Positions 25,613 to 34,690 of a DNA stretch of 64,000 bases are shown in pieces. The notes below the pieces were generated by a model that saw nothing but the letters and a program-made list of their open reading frames with translations, made no database searches and was not told the DNA's origin. The stretch is taken from NCBI RefSeq assembly GCF_016862755.1, contig NZ_BONO01000018.1, forward strand, positions 1-64,000, read 5' to 3'. Made by a program: the position numbers and the translations under genes. Within the stretch, counting starts at the first letter, position 1; each line of letters starts with the position of its first letter. The DNA comes from Cellulomonas pakistanensis. Its GTDB lineage: Bacteria; Actinomycetota; Actinomycetes; Actinomycetales; Cellulomonadaceae.

Positions 25613-26272
25613 ATGGACACCGCCGGCGCCCCCGCAGCGCGGTACCCGTCGACGATCGCCGCGGCGGTCGAGCACGAGCTCGTGATCAAGAGGTCCCGTT
25701 TCGTCGCCCTCGTGCAGCCGGTGTCGTCCGTCGCCGAGGCCGACGCCGTCGTCGCGGGCGTCCGGAAGCGGTACTGGGACGCCCGGCACCACTGCGTCGC
25801 CCTGTCCGTGGGGCCGCTCGCCGAGCAGCAGCGGTCCACCGACGACGGCGAGCCGTCCGGCACCGCCGGGGTGCCGATGCTCGAGGTGCTGCGTCGCCGG
25901 GAGCTCACCGACGTGGTCGCCGTCGTCACGCGGTACTTCGGCGGGGTGCTGCTCGGCGCGGGCGGCCTCGTCCGCGCCTACTCCACCGCGACGTCCGAGG
26001 CGCTGGACCGCGCCCGGCTCGTCCGGCGCAGCGCGGCGGTGCGGGTGACGGTCGACGCGCCGCACGCCGACGCCGGGCGGCTGCACGGCGTCCTCCGCGA
26101 CTGGGCCGAGGCGCACGAGGCGTCCCTGGACGACGTGGCGTACGGCGCCGAGGCGCGTTTCACGCTCCTGGTGCCCCCTGCGCACCTGGACGCGTTCGAC
26201 GCGGCCCTCGCGGCGGCCACCGCGGGCACCCTGGCGGCGACGCGCGGCGCGACGGTCGTCCTGTCCCGCTGA
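25613..26272 (+). CDS. YigZ/IMPACT-family protein
   Basis: The 219-residue protein has the UPF0029 N-terminal domain: KRSRFVALVQPVSSVAEADA, then ARHHCVAL, STDDGEPSGTAGVPML and VTRYFGGVLLGAGGLVRAYS. A DUF1949-like C-terminal domain follows. The family is widespread; eukaryotic IMPACT regulates the kinase GCN2, but the bacterial role is not settled. The ATG is probably the transcript start (TAGGCT box 7 nt upstream). Confidence 0.9.
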   Translation: MDTAGAPAARYPSTIAAAVEHELVIKRSRFVALVQPVSSVAEADAVVAGVRKRYWDARHHCVALSVGPLAEQQRSTDDGEPSGTAGVPMLEVLRRRELTDVVAVVTRYFGGVLLGAGGLVRAYSTATSEALDRARLVRRSAAVRVTVDAPHADAGRLHGVLRDWAEAHEASLDDVAYGAEARFTLLVPPAHLDAFDAALAAATAGTLAATRGATVVLSR

Positions 26273-26280
26273 CCCGTGCG

Positions 26281-26309
26281 CCGACGTCGGGGGTTGCGCC
26301 CGAGGTCGG
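26281..26309. terminator. Hairpin between convergent YigZ and SCP-like genes
   Basis: CCGACGTCGGG (26281-26291) and CCCGAGGTCGG (26299-26309) pair at 10 of 11 positions around a 7-nt loop, 8 nt after the YigZ stop codon. Confidence 0.55.
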
Positions 26310-26354
26310 CAATTGCGCCCGCCCTCGTCCGGCCGGAACCGACGACCTCGGCGG

Positions 26355-26741
26355 CTACCGGCGCGCGCGGGTCGCCTGCAGCGGGAGGTAGTCCGCCAGG
26401 TCGGCGCGCTCGCCCGAGGCGTGCACCCGGCCGGCGGCCAGCGCCGCGTGCCAGGACTCCGTCCCCGTCGCCAGCGCGAGCCAGGTCTGCGGGTCCGTCT
26501 CGACGACGTTCGGCGGGGTGCCGCGGGTGTGCCGGGGGCCCTCGACGGCCTGCACGGCGCCGTCCGGCGGGACCCGGACCTCGACGGTGTGGCCCGGGGC
26601 GACGTCGGCGAGCTCCTCGAGCGTGAACCGGACGGCGGTGCGGCGGGCGGTCACGTCGGTCGGGTCCGCGCGCCAGGCGGCGACGGCGGCCCGGCCGACC
26701 GCGGGGTCGGTGCGGCGGCGGGGTGGCATGGCGTCCATCAT
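26355..26741 (-). CDS. Sterol-carrier-family small protein
   Basis: The 128-residue protein has [20 protein letters not shown], then [20 protein letters not shown] and [19 protein letters not shown], typical of an actinobacterial SCP-like family related to the MDMPI C-terminal domain. It is probably a soluble hydrophobic-ligand or helper protein; the substrate is unknown. The start could be ATG 26741 or ATG 26729. Confidence 0.75.
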   Translation of the reverse strand: MMDAMPPRRRTDPAVGRAAVAAWRADPTDVTARRTAVRFTLEELADVAPGHTVEVRVPPDGAVQAVEGPRHTRGTPPNVVETDPQTWLALATGTESWHAALAAGRVHASGERADLADYLPLQATRARR

Positions 26742-26791
26742 CCCCGGTCGCGACGGGGGTCGCCGCGCGGGACCTGGCAGGATCGGCTCCC

Positions 26792-26932
26792 ATGAGCCGC
26801 ACCCCCGCCGAGCACCCGACCACCGCCGAGCAGCGGAGGCGCGGCTCGCGGGCGGCCCTGTGGGGGACGCTCGGCGCGGTCGTCGCCGGCCTCGCGGCGG
26901 TCGGCACCGTGATCGCGCTCGCCGTGCGCTGA
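26792..26932 (+). CDS. 46-residue single-pass membrane protein
   Basis: A short polar N terminus with RRRGSRA is followed by one hydrophobic helix ([20 protein letters not shown]) that ends the protein. CAGGA lies 11 nt before the ATG. I do not recognise a family. It is kept because frame, ribosome site and a clean membrane helix agree. Confidence 0.55.
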   Translation: MSRTPAEHPTTAEQRRRGSRAALWGTLGAVVAGLAAVGTVIALAVR

Positions 26933-26950
26933 CCCGCCCTGCCGCCGGGG

Positions 26951-28000
26951 TCAGCGCACCGGGCGGCCCTGCTGGAACCGGTGGTACGCGACCGTCGCGC
27001 GGCGCACCCGGTTCCGCTCGGCGGCGGCGAGCGCCGCGTCCGACCGGCGCTCCTGGTACGCCGCCTCGCGCGCCAGCCGCCGCCAGGAGTCGAGCCGGCG
27101 TGCGGGCAGGGTGCCGTCCTCGACGGCGGCGAGCACCGCGCAGCCCGGCTCGGTGCGGTGCTCGCAGTCGGCGAACCGGCAGTCCCCGGCGAGCTCCGCC
27201 ACGTCCGCGAACGTCGCGTCCAGCGCCGCGGCGTCCGCGACCAGGCCCACGCCCCGCAGCCCCGGGGTGTCGATCAGGCAGGCGCCGCCGGGCAGCGGCA
27301 CGAGCTCGCGGTGCACCGTGGTGTGCCGGCCGCGGCCGTCGGACCGGCGCTCGCCGGTGGCCATGACCTCCGCGCCGGCGAGCGCGTTCACCAGCGTCGA
27401 CTTCCCCGCGCCGGACGGTCCCACCACGACCAGCGTCCGCCCCGGCCCGAGCAGCGCCCGCACCGGGTCCAGCCCTGTCCCGGCGGTGACGCTGACGGCG
27501 TGCACGTCGGCGCCGATCGCCAGCGCGCGCACCTCGTCGGCCATGCCCTCGGGGTCCGGCACGAGGTCGGCCTTGGTCAGCACGACGACCGGGGTCGCGC
27601 CCGACCGCCAGGCGAGGGTCAGCAGCCGCTCGACGCGGCCCGGGCTCGGGTCGGGGTCGAGGTGCTCGACGACCAGCACCACGTCGACGTTCGCGGCGAG
27701 CACCTGCGCGCGCGACGTGCGGTCGGCTCCGTCCCGGACCACCGCCGCGCGGCGCGGGCGGAGCGCCACGAGCGTCGGCGCGCCGTCCGGTCCCGCGCCC
27801 AGCACGGCGTCGTCGCCCACCGCGGGCGGGACGGCCTCCCCGGGGACGCCGTCCGCGTCGAGCAGCGGGACCAGCCCCTCCCCGTGCAGGGGCACCCGGA
27901 CGGGCTCCTCGACCGCCGGAGCGTCGCCGGGCAGCACGAGCACCGCGCCGCGGTCGACGCGCACGACCCGCCCGCCGAGGGCGGCACCGCCTGTGTCCAT
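26951..28000 (-). CDS. rsgA: Ribosome small-subunit-dependent GTPase A
   Basis: The 349-residue circularly permuted GTPase matures the 30S ribosomal subunit. An OB-like N-terminal domain is followed by the G domain in the order G4 (TKAD), G1 ([14 protein letters not shown]), G2 ([12 protein letters not shown]) and G3 (DTPGLRG). The zinc knuckle ([14 protein letters not shown]) completes the family. ATG 28000 has TAGCGT 7 nt upstream and no ribosome site, so it is probably leaderless. Confidence 0.94.
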   Translation of the reverse strand: MDTGGAALGGRVVRVDRGAVLVLPGDAPAVEEPVRVPLHGEGLVPLLDADGVPGEAVPPAVGDDAVLGAGPDGAPTLVALRPRRAAVVRDGADRTSRAQVLAANVDVVLVVEHLDPDPSPGRVERLLTLAWRSGATPVVVLTKADLVPDPEGMADEVRALAIGADVHAVSVTAGTGLDPVRALLGPGRTLVVVGPSGAGKSTLVNALAGAEVMATGERRSDGRGRHTTVHRELVPLPGGACLIDTPGLRGVGLVADAAALDATFADVAELAGDCRFADCEHRTEPGCAVLAAVEDGTLPARRLDSWRRLAREAAYQERRSDAALAAAERNRVRRATVAYHRFQQGRPVR

Positions 28001-28007
28001 GCGCACG

Positions 28008-28013
28008 ACGCTA
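28008..28013 (-). promoter_or_regulatory. -10-like TAGCGT before rsgA
   Basis: On the minus strand TAGCGT lies 7 nt before the rsgA ATG, the same spacing as the other leaderless candidates in this window. Confidence 0.45.
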
Positions 28014-28165
28014 GGCAGCCGAGGCACGCCACGGCGACAGGTTTTTCCGCCCCGAGGCTCGGGTGAGATCCCGCGGGACCGGTCACACGCGGCGCGGGGC
28101 CGCCGATGACCCCGCTGCGGCCGATGCAGCCACGCGTCGGCACCTCGCCCCCTCCAGGAGTACCC

Positions 28166-28633
28166 GTGCCCCGCTCCCCCCGCCGCGCCGCCCTGGCGCT
28201 GGCCCTCGCCGCCACCCTCACGACCGGGACCGCGGGCGCCGCGCTCGCCGGCCCGAAGGCGCCCGCGCCCAAGCCCCCCGCGAAGGTCACCAAGGTCGTC
28301 AAGGTCGCCGCGCAGGTGACGCTCCGCGTGACCCCGGTGGCGAGCACCCCGCAGGCGACCGACCACCGCGCCGTCGTCACCGTGAAGGCGCCGAAGACCG
28401 TCGTCACGGGCAGCTACCAGCTGCTCGACGGCGGCACGGTCGTCGGCTCCGGCGCCCTCGTGTCGGGCGCCGCCGGCGTCCCGCTCGACCTGGCGCCCGG
28501 CACCCACCGCCTGACCGCCGTCTACAGCGGCACCGCGAAGGTCAACGGGGCCGGCTCGAAGGTCGTCGTCGTGCCGGTCCCCGTCCCGGTCGCGGAGCCG
28601 GACGCCGAGCCCGTCGCCCCGGCCGAGGGCTGA
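28166..28633 (+). CDS. Secreted single Ig-like domain protein
   Basis: The 155-residue product has a signal peptide (basic RSPRR, Leu/Ala core, cleavage near AALAG), a Lys/Pro/Ala-rich stretch and one Ig-like domain (about 48-135: SYQLLDGGTVVGSG, then PGTHRLTAVYSG). This resembles bacterial Ig-like domain 3 proteins. A short Pro/Glu/Ala-rich tail has no sorting signal. GTG 28166 was chosen because CCAGGAG lies 5 nt upstream and the signal peptide then starts properly. The function is unknown. Confidence 0.75.
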   Translation: MPRSPRRAALALALAATLTTGTAGAALAGPKAPAPKPPAKVTKVVKVAAQVTLRVTPVASTPQATDHRAVVTVKAPKTVVTGSYQLLDGGTVVGSGALVSGAAGVPLDLAPGTHRLTAVYSGTAKVNGAGSKVVVVPVPVPVAEPDAEPVAPAEG

Positions 28634-28688
28634 GACGCCACGGGGCCGCTCCCGCCGCGCGTCGCGGCGGGAGCGGCCCCGTGGCGTC
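28634..28688. terminator. Bidirectional terminator with a perfect 26-bp stem
   Basis: Arms 28634-28659 and 28663-28688 are exactly complementary over 26 bp with a 3-nt loop. The element fills the gap between the stop codons of the Ig-like gene and purL. Confidence 0.85.
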
Positions 28689-28692
28689 GGGC

Positions 28693-31107
28693 TCAGCCGA
28701 AGTAGCGCGGCAGCGTGCCCTCGTGCGCCTCGCGGGCCTCGTCCAGGGGCAGCGTGAACAGGCCCGTGACCTCGACGGCCGGCGCGTGCACGTGCTGCTC
28801 CGGCGACTCCTGCGTCGGGGCGCCGGCGCCGGGGGTGCAGGTCTCGGCGGTGACGCCGATCGCCAGCGCCGGGACGCCCTGCGCGGTGCACAGGTCCTCG
28901 AACCGCACCGCCTCCGAGCGCGGCACGGCCACGACGGCGCGCGCGGTGGACTCGGAGAACAGCGCCTCGAACGGCGTCACGCCGTCGCGCTCGCACAGCG
29001 CGGCCAGGTCGACCTGCACGCCGACGCCGTACCGCAGCGACGACTCGACGAGCGCCTGGGCCAGCCCGCCCTCGGACAGGTCGTGCGCGGCGTCGACCAG
29101 GTCGTCGCGGGACGCCCGGACCAGCACGGTCGCGAGCCGGCGCTCGGCCTCCAGGTCGACGCGCGGCGGGGTGCCACCGAGCTGGTCGTGCGCGACCTCC
29201 GCCCACGCGGAGCCGTCGAGCTCCGGCCGGGTCGTGCCGAGCAGGTAGATCGACTGCCCGGCCGTGGTCCAGCCGGACGGGGTGGCCTCCGCGACGTCGT
29301 CGATCACGCCGAGCACGCCGACGACGGGCGTCGGGTGGATCGCGGAGTCGATCTTCCCGGGCTCGCCGGTGCCGTTGTAGAGCGAGACGTTGCCGCCGGT
29401 GACCGGGGTGCCGAGCACGGCGCACGCGTCCGCGAGGCCCTCGATCGCCTGCACCAGCTGCCACATCGACGCCGGGTCCTCGGGGCTGCCGAAGTTGAGG
29501 CAGTCGGTCACGGCGAGCGGCTTCGCGCCCGAGGCGGCGACGTTCCGGTACGCCTCGGCCAGCGCGAGCTGCGCGCCGGCGTACGGGTCGAGCTTGGCGT
29601 ACCGGCCGTTGGCGTCGGTCGCCAGCGCCACACCCAGGCCGGTCGCCTCGTCGACCCGGACCACGCCGGCGTCGTCGGGCTGTGCGAGCGCGGTGTTGCC
29701 CTGCACGAACCGGTCGTACTGGTCGGTCACCCACGCCTTGGAGGCGAGGTTCGGCGACGCGAGGAGCGCGAGCACCGTGGCGCGCAGCGCCGGGCCGCCC
29801 TCGGGGCGGGCGTACCGCTCGGCGCCCTCGGGCGTGCTGACCGAGTCGGCGACCAGGCCGTCCTGCCAGTCCGGGCGCGCGTACGGGCGGTCGTAGACCG
29901 GGCCCTCGTGCGCGACGGTCCGCGGGTCGACGTCGACGATCCGCTGGCCGTGGTGGTCGATGGTGAGGCGGCCGGTGCCGGTGACCTCGCCGATGACCGC
30001 GGTCTCGACGTCCCACCTCGACGTGATCGCCAGGAACTCGTCGAGCTTCTCCGGCGTGACGACCGCCATCATGCGCTCCTGCGACTCCGACATGAGGATC
30101 TCGCCGGCGGTCAGCGTGGGGTCGCGCAGCAGCACGTTCTCGAGGTCGACGTGCATGCCGCCGTCGCCGTTGGACGCGAGCTCGGAGGTGGCGCAGGAGA
30201 TGCCGGCCGCGCCGAGGTCCTGGATGCCCTCGACCACGCGGGCCGCGTACAGCTCCAGGCAGCACTCGATGAGCACCTTCTCCATGAACGGGTCGCCGAC
30301 CTGGACCGACGGGCGCTTCGACGGCTTGGTGTCGTCGAAGGTCTCGGAGGCGAGGATCGACGCGCCGCCGATGCCGTCGCCGCCGGTGCGGGCGCCGAAC
30401 AGCACGACCTTGTTGCCCACGCCCGACGCGTTGGCCAGGTGGATGTCCTCGTGCCGCAGGACGCCGAGGCACAGCGCGTTCACCAGCGGGTTGCCCTGGT
30501 ACGAGGCGTCGAACACGAGCTCGCCGCCGATGTTCGGCAGGCCGAGCGAGTTGCCGTAGCCGCCGACGCCGGACACGACGCCGTGCACCACGCGCGCGGT
30601 GTCCGGGTGGTCGACCGCGCCGAACCGCAGCTGGTCCATGACCGCGACCGGCCGCGCGCCCATCGAGATGATGTCGCGGACGATGCCGCCGACGCCGGTC
30701 GCGGCGCCCTGGTACGGCTCGACGTACGACGGGTGGTTGTGCGACTCGACCTTGAACGTCACCGCCCAGCCGTCGCCGATGTCGACGACGCCGGCGTTCT
30801 CGCCGATGCCGACCAGCAGGTGCTCGGTCATCTCCGGGGTGACCCGCTCGCCGAACTTCCGCAGGTGCGTCTTGCTCGACTTGTACGAGCAGTGCTCGGA
30901 CCACATCACCGAGTACATGGCGAGCTCGGCGGCCGTGGGCCGGCGGCCGAGGATGTCGCGGATCCGCTGGTACTCGTCGGGCTTGAGGCCGAGCTCGGCG
31001 AACGGCTGCTCCTGGTCCGGGGTGGCCGCGGCGGCGTCGACGGTGTCGGACGCGTGGCCCGAGGTCGGCTCGGCGGGGTGCTGCGAGGCAGTGGGCGCGC
31101 TGGTCAT
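28693..31107 (-). CDS. purL: Phosphoribosylformylglycinamidine synthase II
   Basis: The 804-residue ATP-dependent subunit makes FGAM from FGAR. It is the small-PurL form that works with PurS and PurQ, both encoded at 51.9-52.8 kb. Motifs include [49 protein letters not shown] and [11 protein letters not shown]. The N terminus carries about 40 non-conserved residues. ATG 31107 follows GAGGGATTCG. Confidence 0.96.
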   Translation of the reverse strand: MTSAPTASQHPAEPTSGHASDTVDAAAATPDQEQPFAELGLKPDEYQRIRDILGRRPTAAELAMYSVMWSEHCSYKSSKTHLRKFGERVTPEMTEHLLVGIGENAGVVDIGDGWAVTFKVESHNHPSYVEPYQGAATGVGGIVRDIISMGARPVAVMDQLRFGAVDHPDTARVVHGVVSGVGGYGNSLGLPNIGGELVFDASYQGNPLVNALCLGVLRHEDIHLANASGVGNKVVLFGARTGGDGIGGASILASETFDDTKPSKRPSVQVGDPFMEKVLIECCLELYAARVVEGIQDLGAAGISCATSELASNGDGGMHVDLENVLLRDPTLTAGEILMSESQERMMAVVTPEKLDEFLAITSRWDVETAVIGEVTGTGRLTIDHHGQRIVDVDPRTVAHEGPVYDRPYARPDWQDGLVADSVSTPEGAERYARPEGGPALRATVLALLASPNLASKAWVTDQYDRFVQGNTALAQPDDAGVVRVDEATGLGVALATDANGRYAKLDPYAGAQLALAEAYRNVAASGAKPLAVTDCLNFGSPEDPASMWQLVQAIEGLADACAVLGTPVTGGNVSLYNGTGEPGKIDSAIHPTPVVGVLGVIDDVAEATPSGWTTAGQSIYLLGTTRPELDGSAWAEVAHDQLGGTPPRVDLEAERRLATVLVRASRDDLVDAAHDLSEGGLAQALVESSLRYGVGVQVDLAALCERDGVTPFEALFSESTARAVVAVPRSEAVRFEDLCTAQGVPALAIGVTAETCTPGAGAPTQESPEQHVHAPAVEVTGLFTLPLDEAREAHEGTLPRYFG

Positions 31108-31316
31108 CGAATCCCTCGGGCTGGGGGCCCGCTGCGCGGCGGTCGGGGGACCGGGCCGGCGGTGGCGGGCGGGCATCGGCAGACGTGACCCAGGTTACCC
31201 GCGCGCGGACGGGCGCCCGTACGCCCGGCGGACGCGCCCGACCGGGACCGCCGCACTCCGCCGGGTGGCGCGGCGGTCTCCGCACGAGGGTGGAGGCGCG
31301 GGGCCCCTCGGGTTCC

Positions 31317-31322
31317 TAGCCT
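31317..31322 (+). promoter_or_regulatory. -10-like TAGCCT, leaderless
   Basis: TAGCCT lies 6 nt before the GTG at 31329, with no ribosome site in between. Confidence 0.45.
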
Positions 31323-31328
31323 GGGCGG

Positions 31329-31841
31329 GTGACCGTTCCCCCGGCCGGGGCCGATGGCTCCGGCGCCACCGTGCTGACGTACCCGCGGAACGACGTCGTC
31401 TGGACGTACGTCGTCCTGGTGGGCGGCGGAGTCGCGCTCGGCGTCGTGCTGCACCTGCTGCGCGGCTGGCTGCTCTCGCTGGACGTCCTGCCGTGGCGCG
31501 GCGTCGTCGTGACGGTGGACCGCGTCGTCGACGGCTGGGGCGCCTGGGGGCCGATCGCGCTCGTCGCGGCGGGCGCCCTGCTCGGCGCGCTGCTCGCCGC
31601 GGCGGAGGTCGACAAGGAGCCCCGCGTCGAGGTGAGCCGCGAGCGGGTCGTGGTCGTCCGGGGGAAGAGCCGGCGCACCTACCTCCGGGACGACGTGCGC
31701 GAGGCCCTCCGGGAGGACGGGGCGCTGGTGCTGCTCGCGACCAACGGCACGGAGCTCGCGCGCGTGCGGACCGGCATCCCGGCCGCGGACCTGGAGCGGG
31801 CGTTCCGCGACGCCGGGTACGCCTGGGACCCCCACGCCTGA
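31329..31841 (+). CDS. YqeB-like membrane protein
   Basis: The 170-residue protein has two membrane helices (about 25-50 and 72-92) and a soluble C-terminal domain (about 95-165) beginning VDKEPRVEVSRERVVVVRG. The layout resembles the YqeB family, whose function is unknown; the assignment is tentative. It probably starts at a leaderless GTG. The lipoprotein gene follows 46 nt later on the same strand. Confidence 0.6.
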   Translation: MTVPPAGADGSGATVLTYPRNDVVWTYVVLVGGGVALGVVLHLLRGWLLSLDVLPWRGVVVTVDRVVDGWGAWGPIALVAAGALLGALLAAAEVDKEPRVEVSRERVVVVRGKSRRTYLRDDVREALREDGALVLLATNGTELARVRTGIPAADLERAFRDAGYAWDPHA

Positions 31842-31887
31842 ACCGCGGGGCGGGCCCCCACCGCCGGCGAGCCGCCACAATGGCCGC

Positions 31888-32718
31888 GTGACCCGACGCT
31901 CCCCCCGGACCCTCGCGGCCGCCGTCGCGCTCGGGGCGCTGCTCGCCGGGTGCACCGCGGGCGGGGACAGCGGCCCGGCACCGGCCCCCGCGACGGATGC
32001 GGCGACGGACGAGGCGACGGCCGGCCCGGAGCCCGCCGCCGCCTCTGCCGTCCGAGCCGACGGGACCCCCGTGGCGTCCGGTGGCGTGACCCTGTCCGTG
32101 CTCGCCCCCGCGGGTCCCGCCGCGAGCGCGCCGGCCGAGGACGACGCCGTCCTGCTGACCGTCGCGGTGCCCGCCGAGGACTCCGGGCCGGCGCTCGTCA
32201 CCGTGGCGACGCTGGCCGCGCCGGAGGGCGGGTCGGTCGAGGTGCTGGACGACCTGTCCGCCCTGGTCCGCGACGCCGGCGGTGCGGTGCTCGGCGGGCT
32301 GACGGCGCCGCTGCTGGACGACGCCGCGGGGCGCACCGTGCGCGTCCGCACCGCGGACGACGGCACCGTGACCTGGCTCGTCGAGGGCGCGGAGGGGTCG
32401 GGCGCCTCGGGCGGGTCGGTCACCGCGACGTTCGCCGCGACCGCCGTGCTGTCCGCCACCTGGCGGGACCTGGCCGACGAGGGCGGGCGCTCGCTGGCCG
32501 TCGAGCCGGCGGCGTGGGCGCGGCGGGGCAGCCTCGCGGCCGAGGAGGCGGTGCGGGCGGCACTGGTCGCGGCGGAGCCGGAGGCGGACGGGCAGAACGT
32601 GCGGGACCAGCTCACCTGCCACCTGATCGGCGCCCCCGACAAGGCGACGTGGAACCTGGAGCCGTGGCGGCCGGACGTCGGGCTGCTGGAGACGATCGCG
32701 GCGCTCTGCAACCCGTGA
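31888..32718 (+). CDS. DUF2599-type lipoprotein
   Basis: The 276-residue product has a lipoprotein signal peptide with lipobox LLAGC (C22), a Pro/Ala/Thr-rich linker, a beta-rich middle and a C-terminal segment DQLTCHLIGAPDKATWNLEP, then WRPD and CNP at the end. That C-terminal pattern is the DUF2599 signature. It is an outer-face membrane-anchored protein of unknown role. CACAAT 6 nt before the GTG is a possible -10 of a leaderless transcript. Confidence 0.75.
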   Translation: MTRRSPRTLAAAVALGALLAGCTAGGDSGPAPAPATDAATDEATAGPEPAAASAVRADGTPVASGGVTLSVLAPAGPAASAPAEDDAVLLTVAVPAEDSGPALVTVATLAAPEGGSVEVLDDLSALVRDAGGAVLGGLTAPLLDDAAGRTVRVRTADDGTVTWLVEGAEGSGASGGSVTATFAATAVLSATWRDLADEGGRSLAVEPAAWARRGSLAAEEAVRAALVAAEPEADGQNVRDQLTCHLIGAPDKATWNLEPWRPDVGLLETIAALCNP

Positions 32719-32800
32719 GGCGTTCGCCCGCCGCCGCGGCGGGCGACGACGATGCGCGCGCCCGCATGCCGGACGCCGCGTCCCGGCGCGTGGTCGGTTG

Positions 32801-32810
32801 TTGCTACAGT
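32801..32810 (+). promoter_or_regulatory. Extended -10 before the Cys-rich leader ORF
   Basis: TTGCTACAGT contains TGC-TACAGT, an extended -10 pattern, ending 10 nt before the leader ATG. No good -35 is visible. Confidence 0.45.
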
Positions 32811-32820
32811 CATCGGCATC

Positions 32821-32898
32821 ATGCGCCACACGACCCCCGCCGCACGCACCCGCGCCTGTCGACCCGCGTCGACCGCCGCGTGCTGTTGTCGTCGCTGA
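32821..32898 (+). CDS. Cys-rich leader peptide (attenuator uORF)
   Basis: ATG 32821 opens a 25-codon frame ending in ...STAACCCRR-stop, with a further Cys at residue 13. Tandem Cys codons just before the stop are the mark of cysteine-responsive attenuator uORFs described in mycobacteria and relatives, where translation through the Cys run reports cysteine supply. Transcription probably begins a few nucleotides upstream. A 261-nt leader then runs to the ABC substrate-binding protein at 33160, which would be the controlled operon. Its length is below usual gene-calling limits. Confidence 0.7.
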   Translation: MRHTTPAARTRACRPASTAACCCRR

Positions 32899-33001
32899 GC
32901 GCCCCGCGTCCCTGACGCCCGCGCGTCCCTGACGCGCCGCGGCCCGCGCCCCCGAACGCCGCCGCCACCGCGCCGACCCGCGCCCCCGCGCCCCGGGAAT
33001 T

Positions 33002-33028
33002 CCCGACCCCACGGTCGGGTTCCACCGT
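33002..33028 (+). promoter_or_regulatory. Possible attenuator hairpins in the ABC operon leader
   Basis: CCCGACC (33002-33008) pairs with GGTCGGG (33013-33019). ACGGT (33011-33015) can instead pair with ACCGT (33024-33028). The two hairpins overlap and exclude each other, between the Cys-rich uORF and the first operon gene. The stems are short, so this is only a candidate switch. Confidence 0.35.
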
Positions 33029-33159
33029 CGGGGGACGCGCGAGCCCGCGAGCACCGCCCCGGCAGCCCGCCCCGGCAGCCCGCCCCGGGCGGCGCCGCAC
33101 CGAGCCCCACCCCCACCGCGCCGCACCCGCCGCGCGGCCCTCCTGGAAGGACACCACCC

Positions 33160-34686
33160 GTGCGCACCCGTCGCTCCCGCCGCGCCCCGCTCGGCGCCGC
33201 CCTGGCCGTCACCGCCGCCCTGGCGCTGGCCGCCTGCGGCACGGGCTCCGGCTCCGGCGACGACTCCGCCGCCCCGGGCTCGCCCGACGCCTCGGCCGAG
33301 ATCGTCATCGGCTCCACCAACGAGCCCACCGGGCTCGTCCGCAACGTCGGCGGCTCGTCCGGCGTCTCGCAGACCATGACCCGCAACGTCTACGAGGGCC
33401 TCACCTCGGTGGACGTCGACGGCGAGGTCGTCCCGACGCTGGCCGAGTCCTGGGACGTGTCCGAGGACGGCCTGACGTACACGTTCCACCTGCAGCCGGA
33501 CGTGACCTTCCACGACGGCACCCCGCTGACCGCGGACGACGTGGTGTGGAGCATCTCCGAGGCGATCGGCCCGGAGTCGAAGTCCGCCCGCAAGAGCGAC
33601 CTGCTCGTCATCCAGCAGGCCACCGCGGTCGACGACGCCACCGTGCAGCTCGACCTGTCCCGCCCGTCGCAGGGCCTGACGTTCTACCTCGCCTCCGTGA
33701 CGATCGTGCGGGACGGCGACACCGAGCTCACCAGCGACAACGGCACCGGCCCCTACCGGTTCGTCGAGTGGGTGCAGGGCGACCACCTGACCATCGAGCA
33801 GTACGACGGCTACTGGGGCGAGCCCGCCCAGAACGCCGGCGTGACGTTCCGGTTCTTCCAGGACACGACCGCGCTGAACAACGCGCTGCTCACCGGCGAC
33901 CTCGACCTGGTCATCGCCGAGGACTCCCCCGACCAGCTCGTGCAGTTCGAGGACAACCCCGACTTCACGATCACCGAGGGCACCTCGACCACCAAGCAGA
34001 TCTGGGCGTTCAACGACCGCGAGGCGCCGTTCAGCGACGTCCGCGTCCGCCAGGCGCTCTACAAGGCGATCGACCGCGAGGCGATCCTGTCGGCGGTGTG
34101 GGACGGCTACGGCCAGGTCATCGGCTCGATGGTCCCGCCGACCGACCCGTGGTTCGTCGACCAGGCCGATGTGCACGCCTACGACCCGGACGCCGCCGAG
34201 GCACTCCTGGCCGAGGCCGGCGTGACCGACCTGTCGATCTCCGTGGACTACATCCCGGACGGCACCACCGAGGCGATCCTCGCGCTGCTGACGAAGAACC
34301 TCGCCGACGTGGGCGTCACGCTGACCCCGAACCCGATCGACGACGCCACCTGGTACCAGAAGGTCTACACGGACCACGACTTCCAGACGACGCTCATGGG
34401 GCACGTGAACCCGCGCGACGTCCTCTGGTACGCGAACCCCGACTTCTACTGGGGCTACGACAACCCGCAGGTCCAGGAGTGGGTCACGGCGGCCGACCAG
34501 GCCCCGACCGCCGAGGAGCAGGTCGAGCTGCTGACGCAGGTCAACGAGACGATCGGCGAGGAGGCGGCGTCCGCCTGGCTGTACCTGGACCCGCAGATCC
34601 GCGTCGCCCGCTCCGACGTGACCGGCTTCCCCGTCGACCAGGTGACCGAGTCCTTCTACGTCGCCGACATCGTCCGGGAGTCCTGA
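33160..34686 (+). CDS. Peptide ABC transporter substrate-binding lipoprotein
   Basis: The 508-residue family-5 solute-binding protein (Opp/Dpp/Nik type) has a lipobox LALAAC (C26). Family motifs are SWDVSEDGLTYTFHLQPDVT, FHDGTPLTADDVVWS, NGTGPYRFVEW and FSDVRVRQALYKAIDREAIL. It captures the ligand outside the membrane for the permeases and ATPases encoded next. The ligand is unknown; the upstream Cys-rich uORF suggests a sulfur-containing peptide or thiol compound. GGAAGGA precedes the GTG start. Confidence 0.92.
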   Translation: MRTRRSRRAPLGAALAVTAALALAACGTGSGSGDDSAAPGSPDASAEIVIGSTNEPTGLVRNVGGSSGVSQTMTRNVYEGLTSVDVDGEVVPTLAESWDVSEDGLTYTFHLQPDVTFHDGTPLTADDVVWSISEAIGPESKSARKSDLLVIQQATAVDDATVQLDLSRPSQGLTFYLASVTIVRDGDTELTSDNGTGPYRFVEWVQGDHLTIEQYDGYWGEPAQNAGVTFRFFQDTTALNNALLTGDLDLVIAEDSPDQLVQFEDNPDFTITEGTSTTKQIWAFNDREAPFSDVRVRQALYKAIDREAILSAVWDGYGQVIGSMVPPTDPWFVDQADVHAYDPDAAEALLAEAGVTDLSISVDYIPDGTTEAILALLTKNLADVGVTLTPNPIDDATWYQKVYTDHDFQTTLMGHVNPRDVLWYANPDFYWGYDNPQVQEWVTAADQAPTAEEQVELLTQVNETIGEEAASAWLYLDPQIRVARSDVTGFPVDQVTESFYVADIVRES

Positions 34687-34690
34687 CACC

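Noticed and set aside
28063-31188. Long plus-strand open frame opposite purL, and similar ones opposite the phytochrome and amidohydrolase
   Set aside because: Low-complexity composition without family similarity; the minus-strand genes are unambiguous.
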